Origin: Tupaia tana
Taxonomy: Eukaryota; Chordata; Mammalia; Scandentia; Tupaiidae
Assembly: GCA_026018925.1 (NCBI GenBank)
Contig: JAKSZU010000006.1
Location: 192,397,449 to 192,461,448 of the forward strand
DNA: 64,000 nt
Direction: 5' to 3'
The translations under genes were made by a program, and so were the position numbers. Positions 1-10,860 of this stretch are shown here, piece by piece; the first letter of the stretch is position 1; the number at the start of each line of letters is the position of its first letter. The notes beneath the pieces were generated by a model. It searched no databases and had not been told where the DNA came from. It saw only the letters and a list, made by a program, of their open reading frames with translations.

Positions 1-614
1 AGAGAAGAACTGGAAAAAATATAGGACCCATAAACAGAAGTGTCAAAGAGAAACAGTGGCAGAGCTGATATAGAAACTACTCTGGAAGAAGACATCCTGT
101 TCAGTTGATGCAGTAGGTATTTTTCCAGGGGAGACTGACTCATAAAGCAAAACAGACATATTTCAATATCTTGTGGATCCATAGAGCTAATTGTCTTTGT
201 TCTTCAGACACCCTTCTGATTATAATTTGACTTTTCATGACCCATTGTAAATCTGTCTGTTCCGGTTTCTATAGTTCAGTCTAATTAAATTTAAGATACT
301 AAGAAGACCTGGCTGACTCTATCAAGGTGATACTGTCCTGAGGTCTCTGAATTCATCCAGTCCTGCCATAGAAATTTGACTTATTTAAATGCCAAATACC
401 TCTTTAAATTTTGAGATACTAGCTTAGTCATTGTTTGGATCATCCACACCCACATTTGGGGAGATTTCGGATCACTACCCATATTCAGTGAGCAGAGAAC
501 ACTGTAACAAAGTCCTAGCTTTACTGAATGATGGCAGGTTGCACAAATGATATACAGGTAGTATAATGTAGAGAGGAAGCCCTTGGGTTCCAATGACTCT
601 CTCTGGAGTTCAAA
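1..614. other. Unassigned AT-rich DNA
   Basis: No recognisable gene or repeat. The longest open frame (86 codons, minus strand) has no family resemblance, so I treat it as chance. Confidence 0.5.
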
Positions 615-810
615 CACAGAATCAGTACAGACTCGCTGCAACTGTCAACAAATTATTTAACTGCTCCATTTTTCTTGTCTAAAAACCTGAAAAAATAATA
701 ATATAATGCTTATTCTAAAGACCTGTAAACACTAAGTAAGCGAATGCATGTGCAACACCTAGCATACTTCATGGTAGGTAGTAAAGACTCAGTATTTATT
801 AGTGATGATT
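615..810 (+). mobile_element. MIR-like ancient SINE fragment
   Basis: The order of motifs follows a MIR: a stretch resembling the loss-of-splice 'caaattatttaactgctcc' core, then a 'tctaaaaacctgaaaaaataataa' counterpart of the usual 'tgtaaaatggggataataa', then 'cacctagcata...gtaggtagtaaa' matching the 3' 'gcctggcacatagtaggtgctcaataaa'. It is heavily diverged, as expected for a pan-mammalian family. Confidence 0.5.
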
Positions 811-873
811 GTGGTGACGATGGTACTGAATATGATGGTACCTGATTCAACGTGGCTCAAGATGAAATGGACT

Positions 874-1146
874 GGGACCAGTAGTTAGCGTAATGGCTAT
901 GTCGCTGGACTCCCATGTAGTCGACCGCAGTCCGAGTCCCGGACCCGGTGGCTTAAACTCACGCCGGGCGTGTGTGCATGCGTGCCCAAGATCCCAAGAG
1001 GGGAATGGAGGAGAAGGGACTGTGGCATGGCCATCCCCTCTGGGGGGGGGGGGGGGGGATTTCTCGCTTTCTATCTCTCTGTCTGTCTGGTGAGCGCACG
1101 CACCCTATTGCAAAACCCTCTCCAAAAAAAGAAAAAAAAAAAAAAA
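874..1146 (+). mobile_element. tRNA-headed SINE, copy 1 (reference description)
   Basis: This copy shows the window's dominant SINE well. The head 'gggaccagcagttagcgtaatggc' carries an A-box-like TAGCGTAATGG, followed by 'gctggactcccatgtag', a B-box-like GGTTCGAGTCC, a unique body (the 'gagaggagaatggaggagaagg' region), a C/G-rich palindromic spot near 'ccccctggggg', a pyrimidine block 'ctttctgtctctctgtc', and 'gcgcccta-tagcaaaaacctctc' before the A tail. Target duplication gatgaaatgRRct flanks it at 861-873 and 1147-1159 (11/13). A 17-G run (1042-1058) expands the palindromic spot. RNA polymerase III transcription and L1-driven retrotransposition are inferred from family knowledge. By eye the anticodon-arm region resembles tRNA-Gly(CCC), but the tRNA of origin is uncertain. 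Confidence 0.9.
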
Positions 1147-1181
1147 GATGAAATGAGCTTACTGGTTAAGAATATCTCTTT

Positions 1182-1454
1182 GGGACCAGCAGATGGTGTA
1201 ACGGTTACGTTGCTGGACTCTCATGTAGTTGACCACAGTATAAGTCCTAGACCCAGCGGCTTAAAATTCATACCAGGTGCATGTGCGTGTATGTTAATGC
1301 ATGCCCAAAATCCCAAGAGGAGAATGAGAGAGAAGGGACTGTGCCGTGGCCATTCCACCTGGGGGGAGATTTCTCATTTTCTGTCTCTCTCTGTCTCTCT
1401 GGCGAGCATACATGCCAATAGCAAAAACATCTCTAAAAAAGAAAAAAAAAAAAA
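1182..1454 (+). mobile_element. tRNA-headed SINE, copy 2
   Basis: Full-length variant with 'agatggtgtaacggttac' in place of 'agttagcgtaatggctat', so it belongs to a different, probably older subfamily than copy 1. Duplication gaRtatctct lies at 1170-1179 and 1456-1465. It starts 36 bases after the tail of copy 1. Confidence 0.88.
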
Positions 1455-1465
1455 GGAGTATCTCT

Positions 1466-1561
1466 GGTACTGGAGAATGATGTGGTGGTTAAGATGCTGG
1501 ACTCCTACATGGCTGACTGTGGGTCGAGTTATGGACCTGGCAGTTTGCTTTCTCACTTTCC

Positions 1562-1595
<34 letters not shown>

Positions 1596-1622
1596 TTTGT
1601 CAAATAATAATATATAAATAAA
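1466..1622 (+). mobile_element. Short SINE family member (head plus CT block)
   Basis: Has the same tRNA-like head ('gatgtggtggttaagatgctggactcctacatggctgac') but runs from 'ggacctggcag' straight into 'tttgctttctcactttccctctctc', then 'ttttgtcaaataataa'. The long body of the main SINE is missing. The same short architecture occurs at 14733-14904 (minus) and at the right edge (63890 onward), so it is a separate family or subfamily, not a one-off deletion. Confidence 0.75.
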
Positions 1623-1672
1623 TTTTTAAAATTTTTTTTGAAAAACAAAATCTCTTTGACAATTTACAAAAA

Positions 1673-1793
1673 GAAGAGTGTTCTTCAAAAAGTTTGTGGA
1701 AACAAACACTACTAAAAATGTATGTATGAATTTCAAATTTTTTTTTTTGCACAATTACCTCAAATTCTCTTTCAACAATGTTTGAAGTCACCT
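1673..1793. mobile_element. Putative MITE of the 'cttcaaaaagtt' type, degraded
   Basis: Begins 'gtgttcttcaaaaagtttgtggaa' and ends in an imperfect reverse complement of it ('tgtttgaagtcacctt'). The ends resemble those at 29771-29894. No coding capacity. Assignment to the Tc1/mariner superfamily is a guess from size and ends. Confidence 0.35.
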
Positions 1794-1867
1794 TGTGGAG
1801 GAAATTCATCAGTTTTTGGTCTGAATTAAATTATGTCAAGTTTACTGATTTATGAGTAAAATATGTA

Positions 1868-1943
1868 TTGGGTTGTCAGAAAAGTCATGATACATTTTTG
1901 CATAGAAAAACAGAACTATGTCATGACTTTTTTGACAAGCCAA
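1868..1943. mobile_element. Mariner-type MITE 'TTGGGTTGTC', copy 1
   Basis: A 76-bp element flanked by TA on both sides (1866-1867 and 1944-1945). Its ends are inverted repeats: 'ttgggttgtcagaaaagtca' at the left and the reverse complement of 'ttggcttgtcaaaaaagtca' at the right. Size, TA duplication and end sequence recall MADE1-like derivatives of mammalian mariners. A second copy is at 56275-56336. Confidence 0.75.
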
Positions 1944-1945
1944 TA

Positions 1946-3735
1946 GAAAAAAGTAGACAAAAATGAGAGGAAAGTAAATCTCAAAAATAGAAGGAAGCAA
2001 AGATAAAAGAATATATGAAACTCTTGAGACATAGAAAAAGTATCCTTTCTTTACTAGATTGTCTGCTTTCTGGTTGATTCTGATGCTCTTGAGGTAAGGC
2101 TTACTTTTCTTTCTTGTTACTATATGACTATGGAATTGCCATTGGATCCTTACTTACAATAATGACACTCTCCTCATAATATACCTACAAGCCACTTGCT
2201 TACCTGGCATTCTGATTCTCACACCTGTAAAAATGTACCCTGTGCTTGAAATTTGTTTCGCATAATTATTTTGAACTGTTTTAGTCTTTTCCACCTTTTT
2301 CTGCCTCTCTTGTCATGCATCATTTGAATCTCCCAAACCAATAATGTAAACAGCATCATAATAAGAAATTAAAAAATACCTGAAATTCATAGGAAATTAG
2401 ATTGGAGTGAGTATAGGAAATACAGTCACCTCCCAGATACAGAATAGATTTTTATGGGTTCCTTGCTAAGAAAGATATGCCCCCACCACCTTATTAGGCC
2501 TAAACCAGGAGTATTCAATTACTTGGGGCTATTATTTCATTAATACAAATGTCTGACATTCACATCCACCATCCCATCCTCAGCTTTCTATTTATCTGTC
2601 TCTTTTGAGCTGTCCCTCTATTCTCTCTGATTCTGTCTTGTTTTAACTCCTTTACTCTTTTTCCTTAGCTTGTGTTTGAGTTACCACTTCTAAAGCAATA
2701 AATTTTTAGCTCCTTCTACAAATCTATGAGGAATCTGTGTACCTTTTCTAAAAATAAAAAAAAAATTAAAAATTAAACTGTATATCACATAACTCTGATT
2801 CTAATGGTTAAAAATTTATTAATGGGAGCAGATTGATGGTATATTGCTTCTTTAATTAAAGAGAGCTATGGAGTGGCATTTTAAATAGCAAAGTCATTTT
2901 CTAAATTAGCATAGCTTCATTATAAGGAAAAAAATTCTTAAATTGAACCTGAAGTTGAACAGTTTCTCTTCCAGTAATATAGAGCATTTCAGTTTAAATT
3001 TTTAATCTGCTAACAAAATATTCACTAACCAAGAAAAATATTTTCTTCGTTTTCTTATTTTTGCCTGAGTCCTAGTACTAGAAAGACTCCAAGATTATTT
3101 GCAGGTACCACAAAAGGAAATCCTAGGTACTATGTGACTAGAAGGAAGTGGGAATAAATTTCTGCACAAATCTAGTGAAATAGTTACAAACTAGATTTTT
3201 CCAAAAATAGTTGCTTTTATTTCTTTTGACAGGTACATCATATCCTTTCTCTGATCTCCCTCGCATCTTAGAAAGGAGCCTCAGGTCACTGAATCTCAGC
3301 ACTAAAAAAAATTGTTTGGAGATTTACTGAGATTTACAAGTTGGTCTGGCCATAATGCTGGTTTTTACTAGCCTATCTGGGGAATTTTTTAACTTCATCT
3401 TGCATTATTTGAAAATCAACTTTCTTATACCACTAACACCAAGTTTTAGCTTAAGATCTTAGAGTAGACAAATTTAATTATGATTTTGTCAAGGAAATTA
3501 AGCTATCTTTAAAGTGATGAAAATTCACACCTTTATTATTTTTAAGCTTGGTGTTCTAAGACAATAAATGCAGAGGCTTTTTTGAAAAAAACTTTTTGGG
3601 TTTGTTAAGAGAGAAGATGAGCTTTTGTTTTGCTTTTTTTTGAACTATGAAACAGTTCCAATATGCATACAAGGGTAGAGAACAGTATAACAAATGTATA
3701 TTTACTAATTAGCCAGTTTTACCATGTGTACTTAA
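1946..3735. other. Unassigned AT-rich DNA
   Basis: About 1.8 kb with no gene-like frame and no repeat I can name. There is an A-rich stretch near 2740-2775. Old repeats diverged beyond recognition by eye are likely. Confidence 0.45.
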
Positions 3736-3738
3736 GAC

Positions 3739-4023
3739 TTTTTTTTTTCCTAAAGAAAGATTTTTGTTATAGAGCATATGTGCTCACCAGAGAGACAAAG
3801 AAAAACAGAAAGCCAGAAAGCAAGAAATCATGCCCCACTCCGGGGGGGGGGGGGGGGGTGTATGGCTAAGCCACAACCCCTTCTCCTCCATTCTCCTCTC
3901 AGGATTTGGAGCACACACGCATACACGCCTGGTGTGAGTTTCTAGCCTCTGGATCCAGGACTCAAACTGCAGTTGGCCATGGGGGAGTCCAACAACATAA
4001 CAATTACCCTATCTGTTGGTCCC
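3739..4023 (-). mobile_element. tRNA-headed SINE, minus strand
   Basis: The reverse complement starts 'gggaccaacagatagggtaattgtta' and ends at a T run (3739-3748). It contains a 17-G run (3842-3858) at the same palindromic spot that expanded in the copy at 874. It is moderately diverged. Confidence 0.85.
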
Positions 4024-4293
4024 AACTTCAGCTTATTTTTAAGATAGAAAATATAAACAAATGAATGAACAGCATGTAATTCTCTAATCTATTCCCCTCT
4101 TTTCTCAAAGTAGAAAAAAATAGCTTACTTTTGAGAAATAATGTTGTATTTCTGACATTCAGCATTTTCATAAATATGTTATTAGCTTATTGTCTATTGA
4201 AAGTTTTTGTATCTATAGAAAATATATGGTATTTTATGGTAATAAGCATAATATATAAATATTGCCATATTGAGCCTTTTATGTTCTCTGGAA

Positions 4294-7200
4294 TTTTTTT
4301 TTTGTTATTATTATTATTATTTATACATTCAATCTCTATACATCATTTAGATTTTAAAGAGACTTTACCCAGCATGGTACACACCTCAGTTCAACGCAAT
4401 TGAGAATACTATACACATCCTCATCAACAGATAATAAACCATATCTGTGTCTCACAAATGTCTTACCTATCTATTTTTTCCCCAAATATCCTTTCCTATG
4501 ATCGTCCCCTCCCATATTTTCCTTCCATTTTGTCTCTAGTGTCCATAACAATTTTTAATGCTTTCATATCCACCAGACTTTCAGTCTCTACCATACAATG
4601 CAGACAGTTGGTATATGTTAAGTGGAGACATACAATATCTCTCTTTCATAGCCTGACTTGTTTCACTCAGCAACAGATCTTCCGTATTTGTCCACTTTCT
4701 ATCAAATTCCAGAGTGGTGGTGGTGTTTTTTTAAATGGCTGAATAGTATTCCATGGAGTATATGTGCCACACTTTTTCAATCCATTCATCTGTTTGTGGA
4801 CATCTGGGTTGGTTCCATGTCTTAGAAATCATGAACAATGCTGCAAGAAATATAGTTGTGCAAGTACTTTTCTGACTGAATGTTCTTCTGTCCTTTGGGT
4901 AGATACCCAGGAGTAGAACTGCTAAATCATATGGTAGTTATATTTGAAGGTCTTTGAGAAATCTCCATCTTGTTTTCCCCAGTAGCTGGACCAATTTACA
5001 TTCCCACTAACAATATAGGAGTGTTCCCCTTTCACCTCATCCCTGCCAGCACTTATCATTTATTGTTTTTTTAATCTTTGCCATTCCGACTGGGGTTAGG
5101 CAGTATCTCATTGTGGTTTTGATCTGCATCTCCCTCATGATGAAGGATGTTGAGCATTTTTTCATATGCTTTTTGGCTCTTCATATATTTTCCTTAGCCA
5201 GTTGTTTATTCAGCTCATTTTTCCATCTTTTAATTGGGTTAATCATTTTCTTCTGGGTAAGCCATTTGAGTTCCCTGTGTATTCTGGTTATCAGTCCCTT
5301 ATCTGAGGCTGTTAACAAAAATTCTCTCCCATTCCAAGGGTTGTTGATTCACACTAATTACAGTATCTTTTGCTGTGCAGAAACTTCTTAATCTGATGTA
5401 ATCCCAACTGTCAATTTTGGGGATTATTGCCTGTACTTTGGAGGTCTTGCTTAAGAAGTCTTTGCCTACCCTAGTTGTTTTCCACCAGGAGTTTTATAGT
5501 TTGCAGTCTTAAGTTTAGATCTTTGATCCACTTTGATTTAATTTTTGTTAATGGTAACAAATAGGAGTTCATATTCATCTTTCTGCAGGTGGATACCCAG
5601 TTTTTCCAGCACCATTTGCTAAAGAGGTTTTCCTTTTCCCACTGAATTGACTGGTACCCTTTGTCAAAGATCAGTTGGCTGTGTGTTTTGGTGTTTATTT
5701 CTGGGGTCTCTACTCTGTTCTATTGGTCCTCACGTCTGTTTTTATGCCAATACTATGCTATTTTGATTATCACAGCTTTGTAATATATTTTGCGGTCAGG
5801 GAGTGAGATGCCACCCACTCGTCTTCTTGCACAGGATGGCTTTGGCAATAAGGTTTTTTTATGATTCCAGACAAATTATATGATTGTCTTTTCTAGATCT
5901 GTGAAAAATGTCTCTTGTAATTTTATAGGGATTGCATTAAATATGTAGATTAATTTATGTAGGAGTGCCATTTTGATTATATTAATTCTGCCTATCCAGG
6001 AACACAGGATGTCCTTCCACTTTTGTGTGTCCTTTTTGATTTTTAAGGTTTTCATAGTTTACCTTATAGAGGTCTTTGACTTCCTTGGTTAGTTTTATTC
6101 CTAGGTGTCTTATACTTCTTGTGGCTATGGTAAATGAGATTAATTTTCTTCAGTTCTGTCTCTGCCTGTTGTTTGTATACAGAAATGCGGTAAGTTTTTG
6201 TAAGTTAATTTTTTATCCTGCCACTTTACTGTATGCATTTATTACTTCAAGGTGTTTTTTCATGGATACAATTGGGTCTTCTATGTATACATGTCATCTG
6301 CAAACAGAGATCATTTTAGCTCTTCTTTCTCTGTTGGAATGCCTTTTATTTCCTTCTCTTGATCACATTGGCTAGGGATTTCCAGTACTATATTGAATAA
6401 AAGTGGAGAAAGTGGACAGCCTTGTCTTGTACCAGTCCCCATTCAGTATAATGTTAGCTATAGGTTTTTCATAGATGGCTTTTATTATGCTGAGAAACAA
6501 CCCTTCTATGCCAATTTTCCTGAGAGTCTTAATCATAAAGGAATACTGTATTTTGTCAAATGATTTTTTTTGCATCAATTAAAATGATCATATGGTTTTT
6601 ATCTTTCTTTCTGTTAATATGGTGTATTACATTTATGGTTTTGCATATGTTGAACTGCCCCTGCATCCCTTGAAAAAAGTCAACCTAGTCGTGATTAATA
6701 ACCTATTTTATATGCTCTTGAAAACAGTTAACAAGTATCTTGTTGAGAATTTTTGCATCTATATTCATCAGAGATATAGGTGTCTGTAGTTTTCCTTTCT
6801 TGTTGTATCCTTATCCAGTTTGGGAATGAGGGTAATGGAGGCATCACAGAATGAATTTGGAACAGTTCCTTCTTTTTGGATCTCTAGAAACAGTGTGAGT
6901 AGAATGGAGGTTACTCCTTCTTTAAAAGTTTTGTAAAATTCAGCAGTGAAGCCATCAGGACCTGGACTTTTCTTTTGGGGGAGGTAATTTATTACTGATT
7001 CAATCTCATTGGTTGTTATATGTCTATTCAGGCTTTCTAGGTCCTCCTGAGTCAATCTTGGTGGGTTATATGTGTCTAGGAATTTTCCATCTCATCCAGG
7101 TTTTCTTCTTTGTTGGCATATAGTAGCTCACAGTATCCTCTAATGATGTTTTGTATTTCTATTATGTCTGTTGTAATGTTGCATGATTCGTTGTGAATTT

Positions 7201-7680
7201 GATAAATCTGGTTCCATTCTCTCTTCTTCTTAATTAGTCTAACTAATGGTGTGTCAATCTTGTTTATCTTTTCAAAGAACCAGCTTTTGCTCTCTTTTTT
7301 TTTCAGAATAGTTTACTTATTTTCCATTTCATTTATTTCTGCTCGAATCTTTATTTCTTTTCCCCTGGCATTTTTAAAAATTATTTTTATGTTGTTGTTT
7401 TTCCAGTTCCATAAAGGCACTTTGTTAGGTTGTCCTTTTGCCACCTTTCCGTCTTTTTCTTGTGCACACTTCCCCCTTATGACTGCTTTTGCACTGTCCC
7501 ATAAATTATGGAAAATTGTGTACTCATTATCATTGTTTCCATGAATCTTTTGATCTCAGTCTTTATCTCTACTAGCCATGATATCATTCAGAAGTAGGTT
7601 ATTTTGTTTCCATGTATTTGTGTATTTTTGAGGGTTTTACCTGAGATTAATATCAAGTTTAATTCCATCATGGTCGGAGA
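4294..7680 (-). mobile_element. L1 retrotransposon, 5'-truncated
   Basis: About 3.4 kb of a minus-strand LINE-1. The tail is at the left ('ttattattattattatttatacattcaatc'), then the 3' UTR, then decayed ORF2. Frames at 6768-7055 and 6372-6578 (minus) keep recognisable reverse-transcriptase blocks: '[19 protein letters not shown]', '[20 protein letters not shown]' and '[13 protein letters not shown]...[18 protein letters not shown]'. The catalytic FADD-type segment is not in an intact frame. The copy is broken by stops and frameshifts and has no ORF1, endonuclease or promoter, so it cannot move by itself. Its 5' end meets a plus-strand SINE with no intervening DNA. Other copies of related L1 3' ends lie at 10690, 19267, 34730, 46232 and 61676. 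Confidence 0.92.
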
Positions 7681-7940
7681 AGATAATTGTTACATTGCTT
7701 GACTCCCATGTAGTTGATGGAGGTTCAAGTCCCAGACCTGGCATCCTAAAACTCACACCATGTGTGCATACATGTGTGTCCAGAATCCCAAGAAGAGAAT
7801 AGAGGAGAAGGGACTGCAGTGTTGCCATTCCCCCTGGGGGTTGATTTCTTGCTTTCTATCTCTCTGTCTCTCCAGCGAGAACAATGTACCTTAGAGCAAA
7901 AAAAAAAAAAAAAAACTTCCCTCTCAAAAAAAAGAAAAAG
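7681..7940 (+). mobile_element. SINE, 5'-truncated, joined head to head to the L1
   Basis: Begins inside the SINE head ('agataattgttacattgcttgactcccatgtag'), so the first dozen or so bases are missing. The rest follows the consensus to a long tail in which 'gcaaaaa' has expanded (7898-7915) before 'cttccctctcaaaaaaaagaaaaag'. The sequence right after the tail (7942-7954) resembles the bases just left of the L1 (4281-4293), suggesting one composite insertion. Confidence 0.85.
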
Positions 7941-7954
7941 AATGCTCTCAGGGA

Positions 7955-8476
7955 AAAAACAAAATATTTTTAAATTTTAATAGATGAAGGCTTTGAGACC
8001 AATAAGGTTAAGTGAATGACTTGGGTTTATACAACCTTCCAGTCATGGAGTTAGATTTAGTTTTTGTGCTTTCTGTATCTACACACAGTTATCTTTTCCT
8101 CTTATTAAAAATCAGTTTATGCAGTTTATAAGTGGTGTTACCTACAATATCTGCTCCATAGTCTCTCAAAGGGAAAACTATTAAAAGAAAAAGAAAGGGG
8201 GGATTAGAATGACTATATATATCCAATTTGTTTTTCAGGTTTATGATCTTACATCCACATTGTTCATTGGCTATTGCACCAAATTACAGTTGAAAAATTT
8301 TGAAATATTCACTTGTTTCAGGTGAGTTTATTATAATCTAACAAAAACATGATCTAGGAAAAAGAGCGAAGGCTTCTGAAAAGGGAAAAGTAATAAAATT
8401 TTCCCTTGATAATTACTAAATGGAAAGGATAAATTTAAGGTTATTTTCTGAACATTAAAATATCAGCAGAAAGAGA
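7955..8476. other. Unassigned single-copy DNA
   Basis: No gene-like frame and no repeat recognised. Confidence 0.45.
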
Positions 8477-8727
8477 GGGACCAGCAGGTAATGGTTACCT
8501 CTCTGGATTCCCACATAGTCAATCACAGTTTGAGTCCTGGACCTGGTGGCTTAAAAATCATGGCAGGTACATATCCGTGCATGCCCAAAATCCTGAGAGA
8601 AGAATAGAGGAGGAGGGATAGTGGCTTGGCCATTACTGAGGCGTGGGAGGGTGATTTCTCTCTTTAAGTCTCTGTCTTTCTAATGAGCACATGTTCCCTA
8701 TAGCAAAAATCTCTGTCTCCAAAAATC
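8477..8727 (+). mobile_element. tRNA-headed SINE with microsatellite tail
   Basis: Starts 'gggaccagcaggtaatggttac' and ends 'ctatagcaaaaatctctgtctccaaaa'. The A tail has been replaced by or merged with a TA/CA microsatellite, a common fate of SINE tails. Confidence 0.82.
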
Positions 8728-8760
8728 AATATATATATATTGATTATATATATATATGAT

Positions 8761-8838
<78 letters not shown>
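8728..8838. repeat. (TA)n(CA)n(TA)n compound microsatellite
   Basis: TA-rich palindromic start, a CA run at 8764-8800, then a TA run to 8838. It grew from the tail of the SINE to its left. Confidence 0.95.
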
Positions 8839-8844
<6 letters not shown>

Positions 8845-9172
8845 ATTTCTTTTTCAACAGAAAAAGAAATACACTGTATTCCTGGATTTGAATCACACTC
8901 TTACACTCTTAGAACAACATCATCATACCTTTTCTTGATTCTCTGGGACGAGTTCAATAGCTCAGAGAATTTTCTCTGACTCATTTGAGGATAATTTGTG
9001 GCAACTCGAAATTTGAAACAATAAAGCCTTAATTTTATCTTTAGTTTCAGAGCCCTATGATACTGGGGTTCATTGATTAAAACAAAATCTGTCTATTATA
9101 GTATTAAACTCCTTTTGATTTAGATCTAAAGTGTTTTGAAAACAAAAATATTGAAATATGTTTTGGCTTGAA

Positions 9173-9433
9173 ATTTTTTTTTTTTTTGAGAGGTTTTTGC
9201 TATAGGGCGGATGCGCTCACCAGACAGAGAGAGACAGAGAGACAGAAAGCAAGAAATCACCCCCCGGGGGGATGGCCACGCCGCAATCCCTTCTCCTCCA
9301 TTCTCCTCTTGGGATCTTGGGCACACACGCACACGCGCCCGGCGTGAGTTTTAAGCCACCGGGTCCGGGATGCGAACCTCAGTCGACTACATGGGAATCC
9401 AGCGACATAGCCATTACGCTAACTGCTGGTCCC
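9173..9433 (-). mobile_element. tRNA-headed SINE, minus strand
   Basis: T run, then 'gagaggtttttgctatagggcg', ending 'aactgctggtccc'. A 10-bp duplication, ttggcttgaa, lies at 9163-9172 and 9434-9443. Well preserved, with several CpG sites kept. Confidence 0.9.
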
Positions 9434-9960
9434 TTGGCTTGAATTTTAAGGTTTGATTTTTCCAGGGTATAAATTTTCCAGAAATAAATTATGATCCAAA
9501 CATTTATCTGAAAGGTGGAGGTACTTTATATGAAGCAATTTTTTTAAAACATAAAATGGCATTTGCCTTCAAGGGCAAAACACTGTCTAAATAATCAATT
9601 AAACAAAAATGATAGAGAAAAAAATTGATAAGGAAAACTACAACTGACCTTGTACATAGTCTTATTTGGAAAATGAGTAATCGTAGATTTGTCTAGATTG
9701 ACATTTTTGTGGCAAGTCCCCCAAATTTTGACACCTAAAAGTTATCAATATTCTAATGGCCACTTTCACTTATAAAATTATCATAACTACTTCTTCTACT
9801 AGATAAACTTTTTTTCCAAGAAACCATTTACTTGTAATCTTCAGGCTTATAATCTATCACTTGGCAATCAATAAAGAGCAAATATCTTTTTACTGCTATC
9901 CTTTTAATTAGCATCATTTTTTTCCCTGTTCATTCTCTATCTCTAATGAGCAGCTGATGG
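9434..9960. other. Unassigned AT-rich DNA
   Basis: No gene or repeat recognised. Confidence 0.45.
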
Positions 9961-9968
9961 TAAATTCG

Positions 9969-10020
9969 TTTTTTTTTTTTTTTTTTTTCTTTTTCTTTTT
10001 TTTGGAGAGGTTTTTGCTAT
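9969..10020 (-). mobile_element. Extremely 5'-truncated SINE
   Basis: A long T/C-containing run (9969-10003) followed by only 'ggagaggtttttgctat', the last ~17 bases before the tail in the main SINE. Everything upstream is absent. No clear target duplication was found. Confidence 0.65.
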
Positions 10021-10689
10021 GTTTGGTTTATAGTATGGTGGGTGAGACTAATTTATAGATATTACTGTCTAGCAATAGAAAATGTGAGTGAATTTTTTCT
10101 ATTTAGAAATGTCACTCTGTCAGCTTCCTGAGGCTGTGTTAAATTCCTTGACTTCTGCAGTGAGAGTAGTGCTATGTTTATGCTTCCTAAATAGGGAGAG
10201 AAAAGGGCAAGGACACAGGAAGGTCCACAAGAGTCCCTGTAACTTTATCTTCAAAGGAGAGCAGTTTTCTCTTCATTCTTCCTGAGAAACACTTGCACCA
10301 GGATTGCTAGTTGAACTAACTCCAAGCATTTTCTCCCTATATCATACTCACCAAAGTCATGCAGTTAAAGAGTAGAGATCTTAGAACTGCTTCCTCAAAC
10401 CATGGATAATGACAATAAGTAGCTAGTTCAATCTTTTGAAAAGGAGGAATGTTTTTCTCTTTCTTATCACCATCATTAGGTCTATTCCTAAACTTGTGTT
10501 TACAAAAGGTGTTCCCAGTGCCGATTAATCAGAGATGATATGAAGCCAAAGATTTACCTTTGGTTATACATGACGTTCATCAAGTGGGTTCCATGAGAAA
10601 ATTAAGCCCAATAGGATAGGATCTTATTAACTGTTTCCCTAATTTTCCTATTTTAAATAGTACTATGCCACATGCATAAAAGAAAACAA
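10021..10689. other. Unassigned single-copy DNA
   Basis: No gene or repeat recognised. The 65-codon frame at 10088-10285 has no visible relatives. Confidence 0.45.
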
Positions 10690-10860
10690 AAATAAAGAAG
10701 CAAAACATTTAAGGGACACAAAAATGGAAAATTATCTGTTGATGATAATGTGTATGATAATATCTATAACTGGACTAATATACAGCATATTCATGTTGGG
10801 AAACTACATTTTACAAGCTGTAATGATATACAGTGAATGAAATAAATTTTTAAAAAAAGA
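10690..10860 (+). mobile_element. L1 3' end fragment
   Basis: Contains the window's characteristic L1 3' terminal block: 'ttaagggacacaaaaatgg', 'attatctgttgatgataatg', 'ctgtaatgatatacagtgaatg', then an A-rich tail 'aaataaatttttaaaaaaag'. The left boundary is uncertain. Confidence 0.7.

Noticed and set aside
893..1617. Frames of 66-215 codons over SINEs
   Set aside because: They arise from SINE sequence, CT blocks and A tails (translated as LSLSLS and KKKK).
6768..7055. 95-codon reverse-transcriptase frame as a host gene
   Set aside because: It is a piece of L1 ORF2 inside a truncated element.
8761..8840. Short direct repeats as a CRISPR-like array
   Set aside because: Dinucleotide microsatellite without spacers, in a mammalian context.
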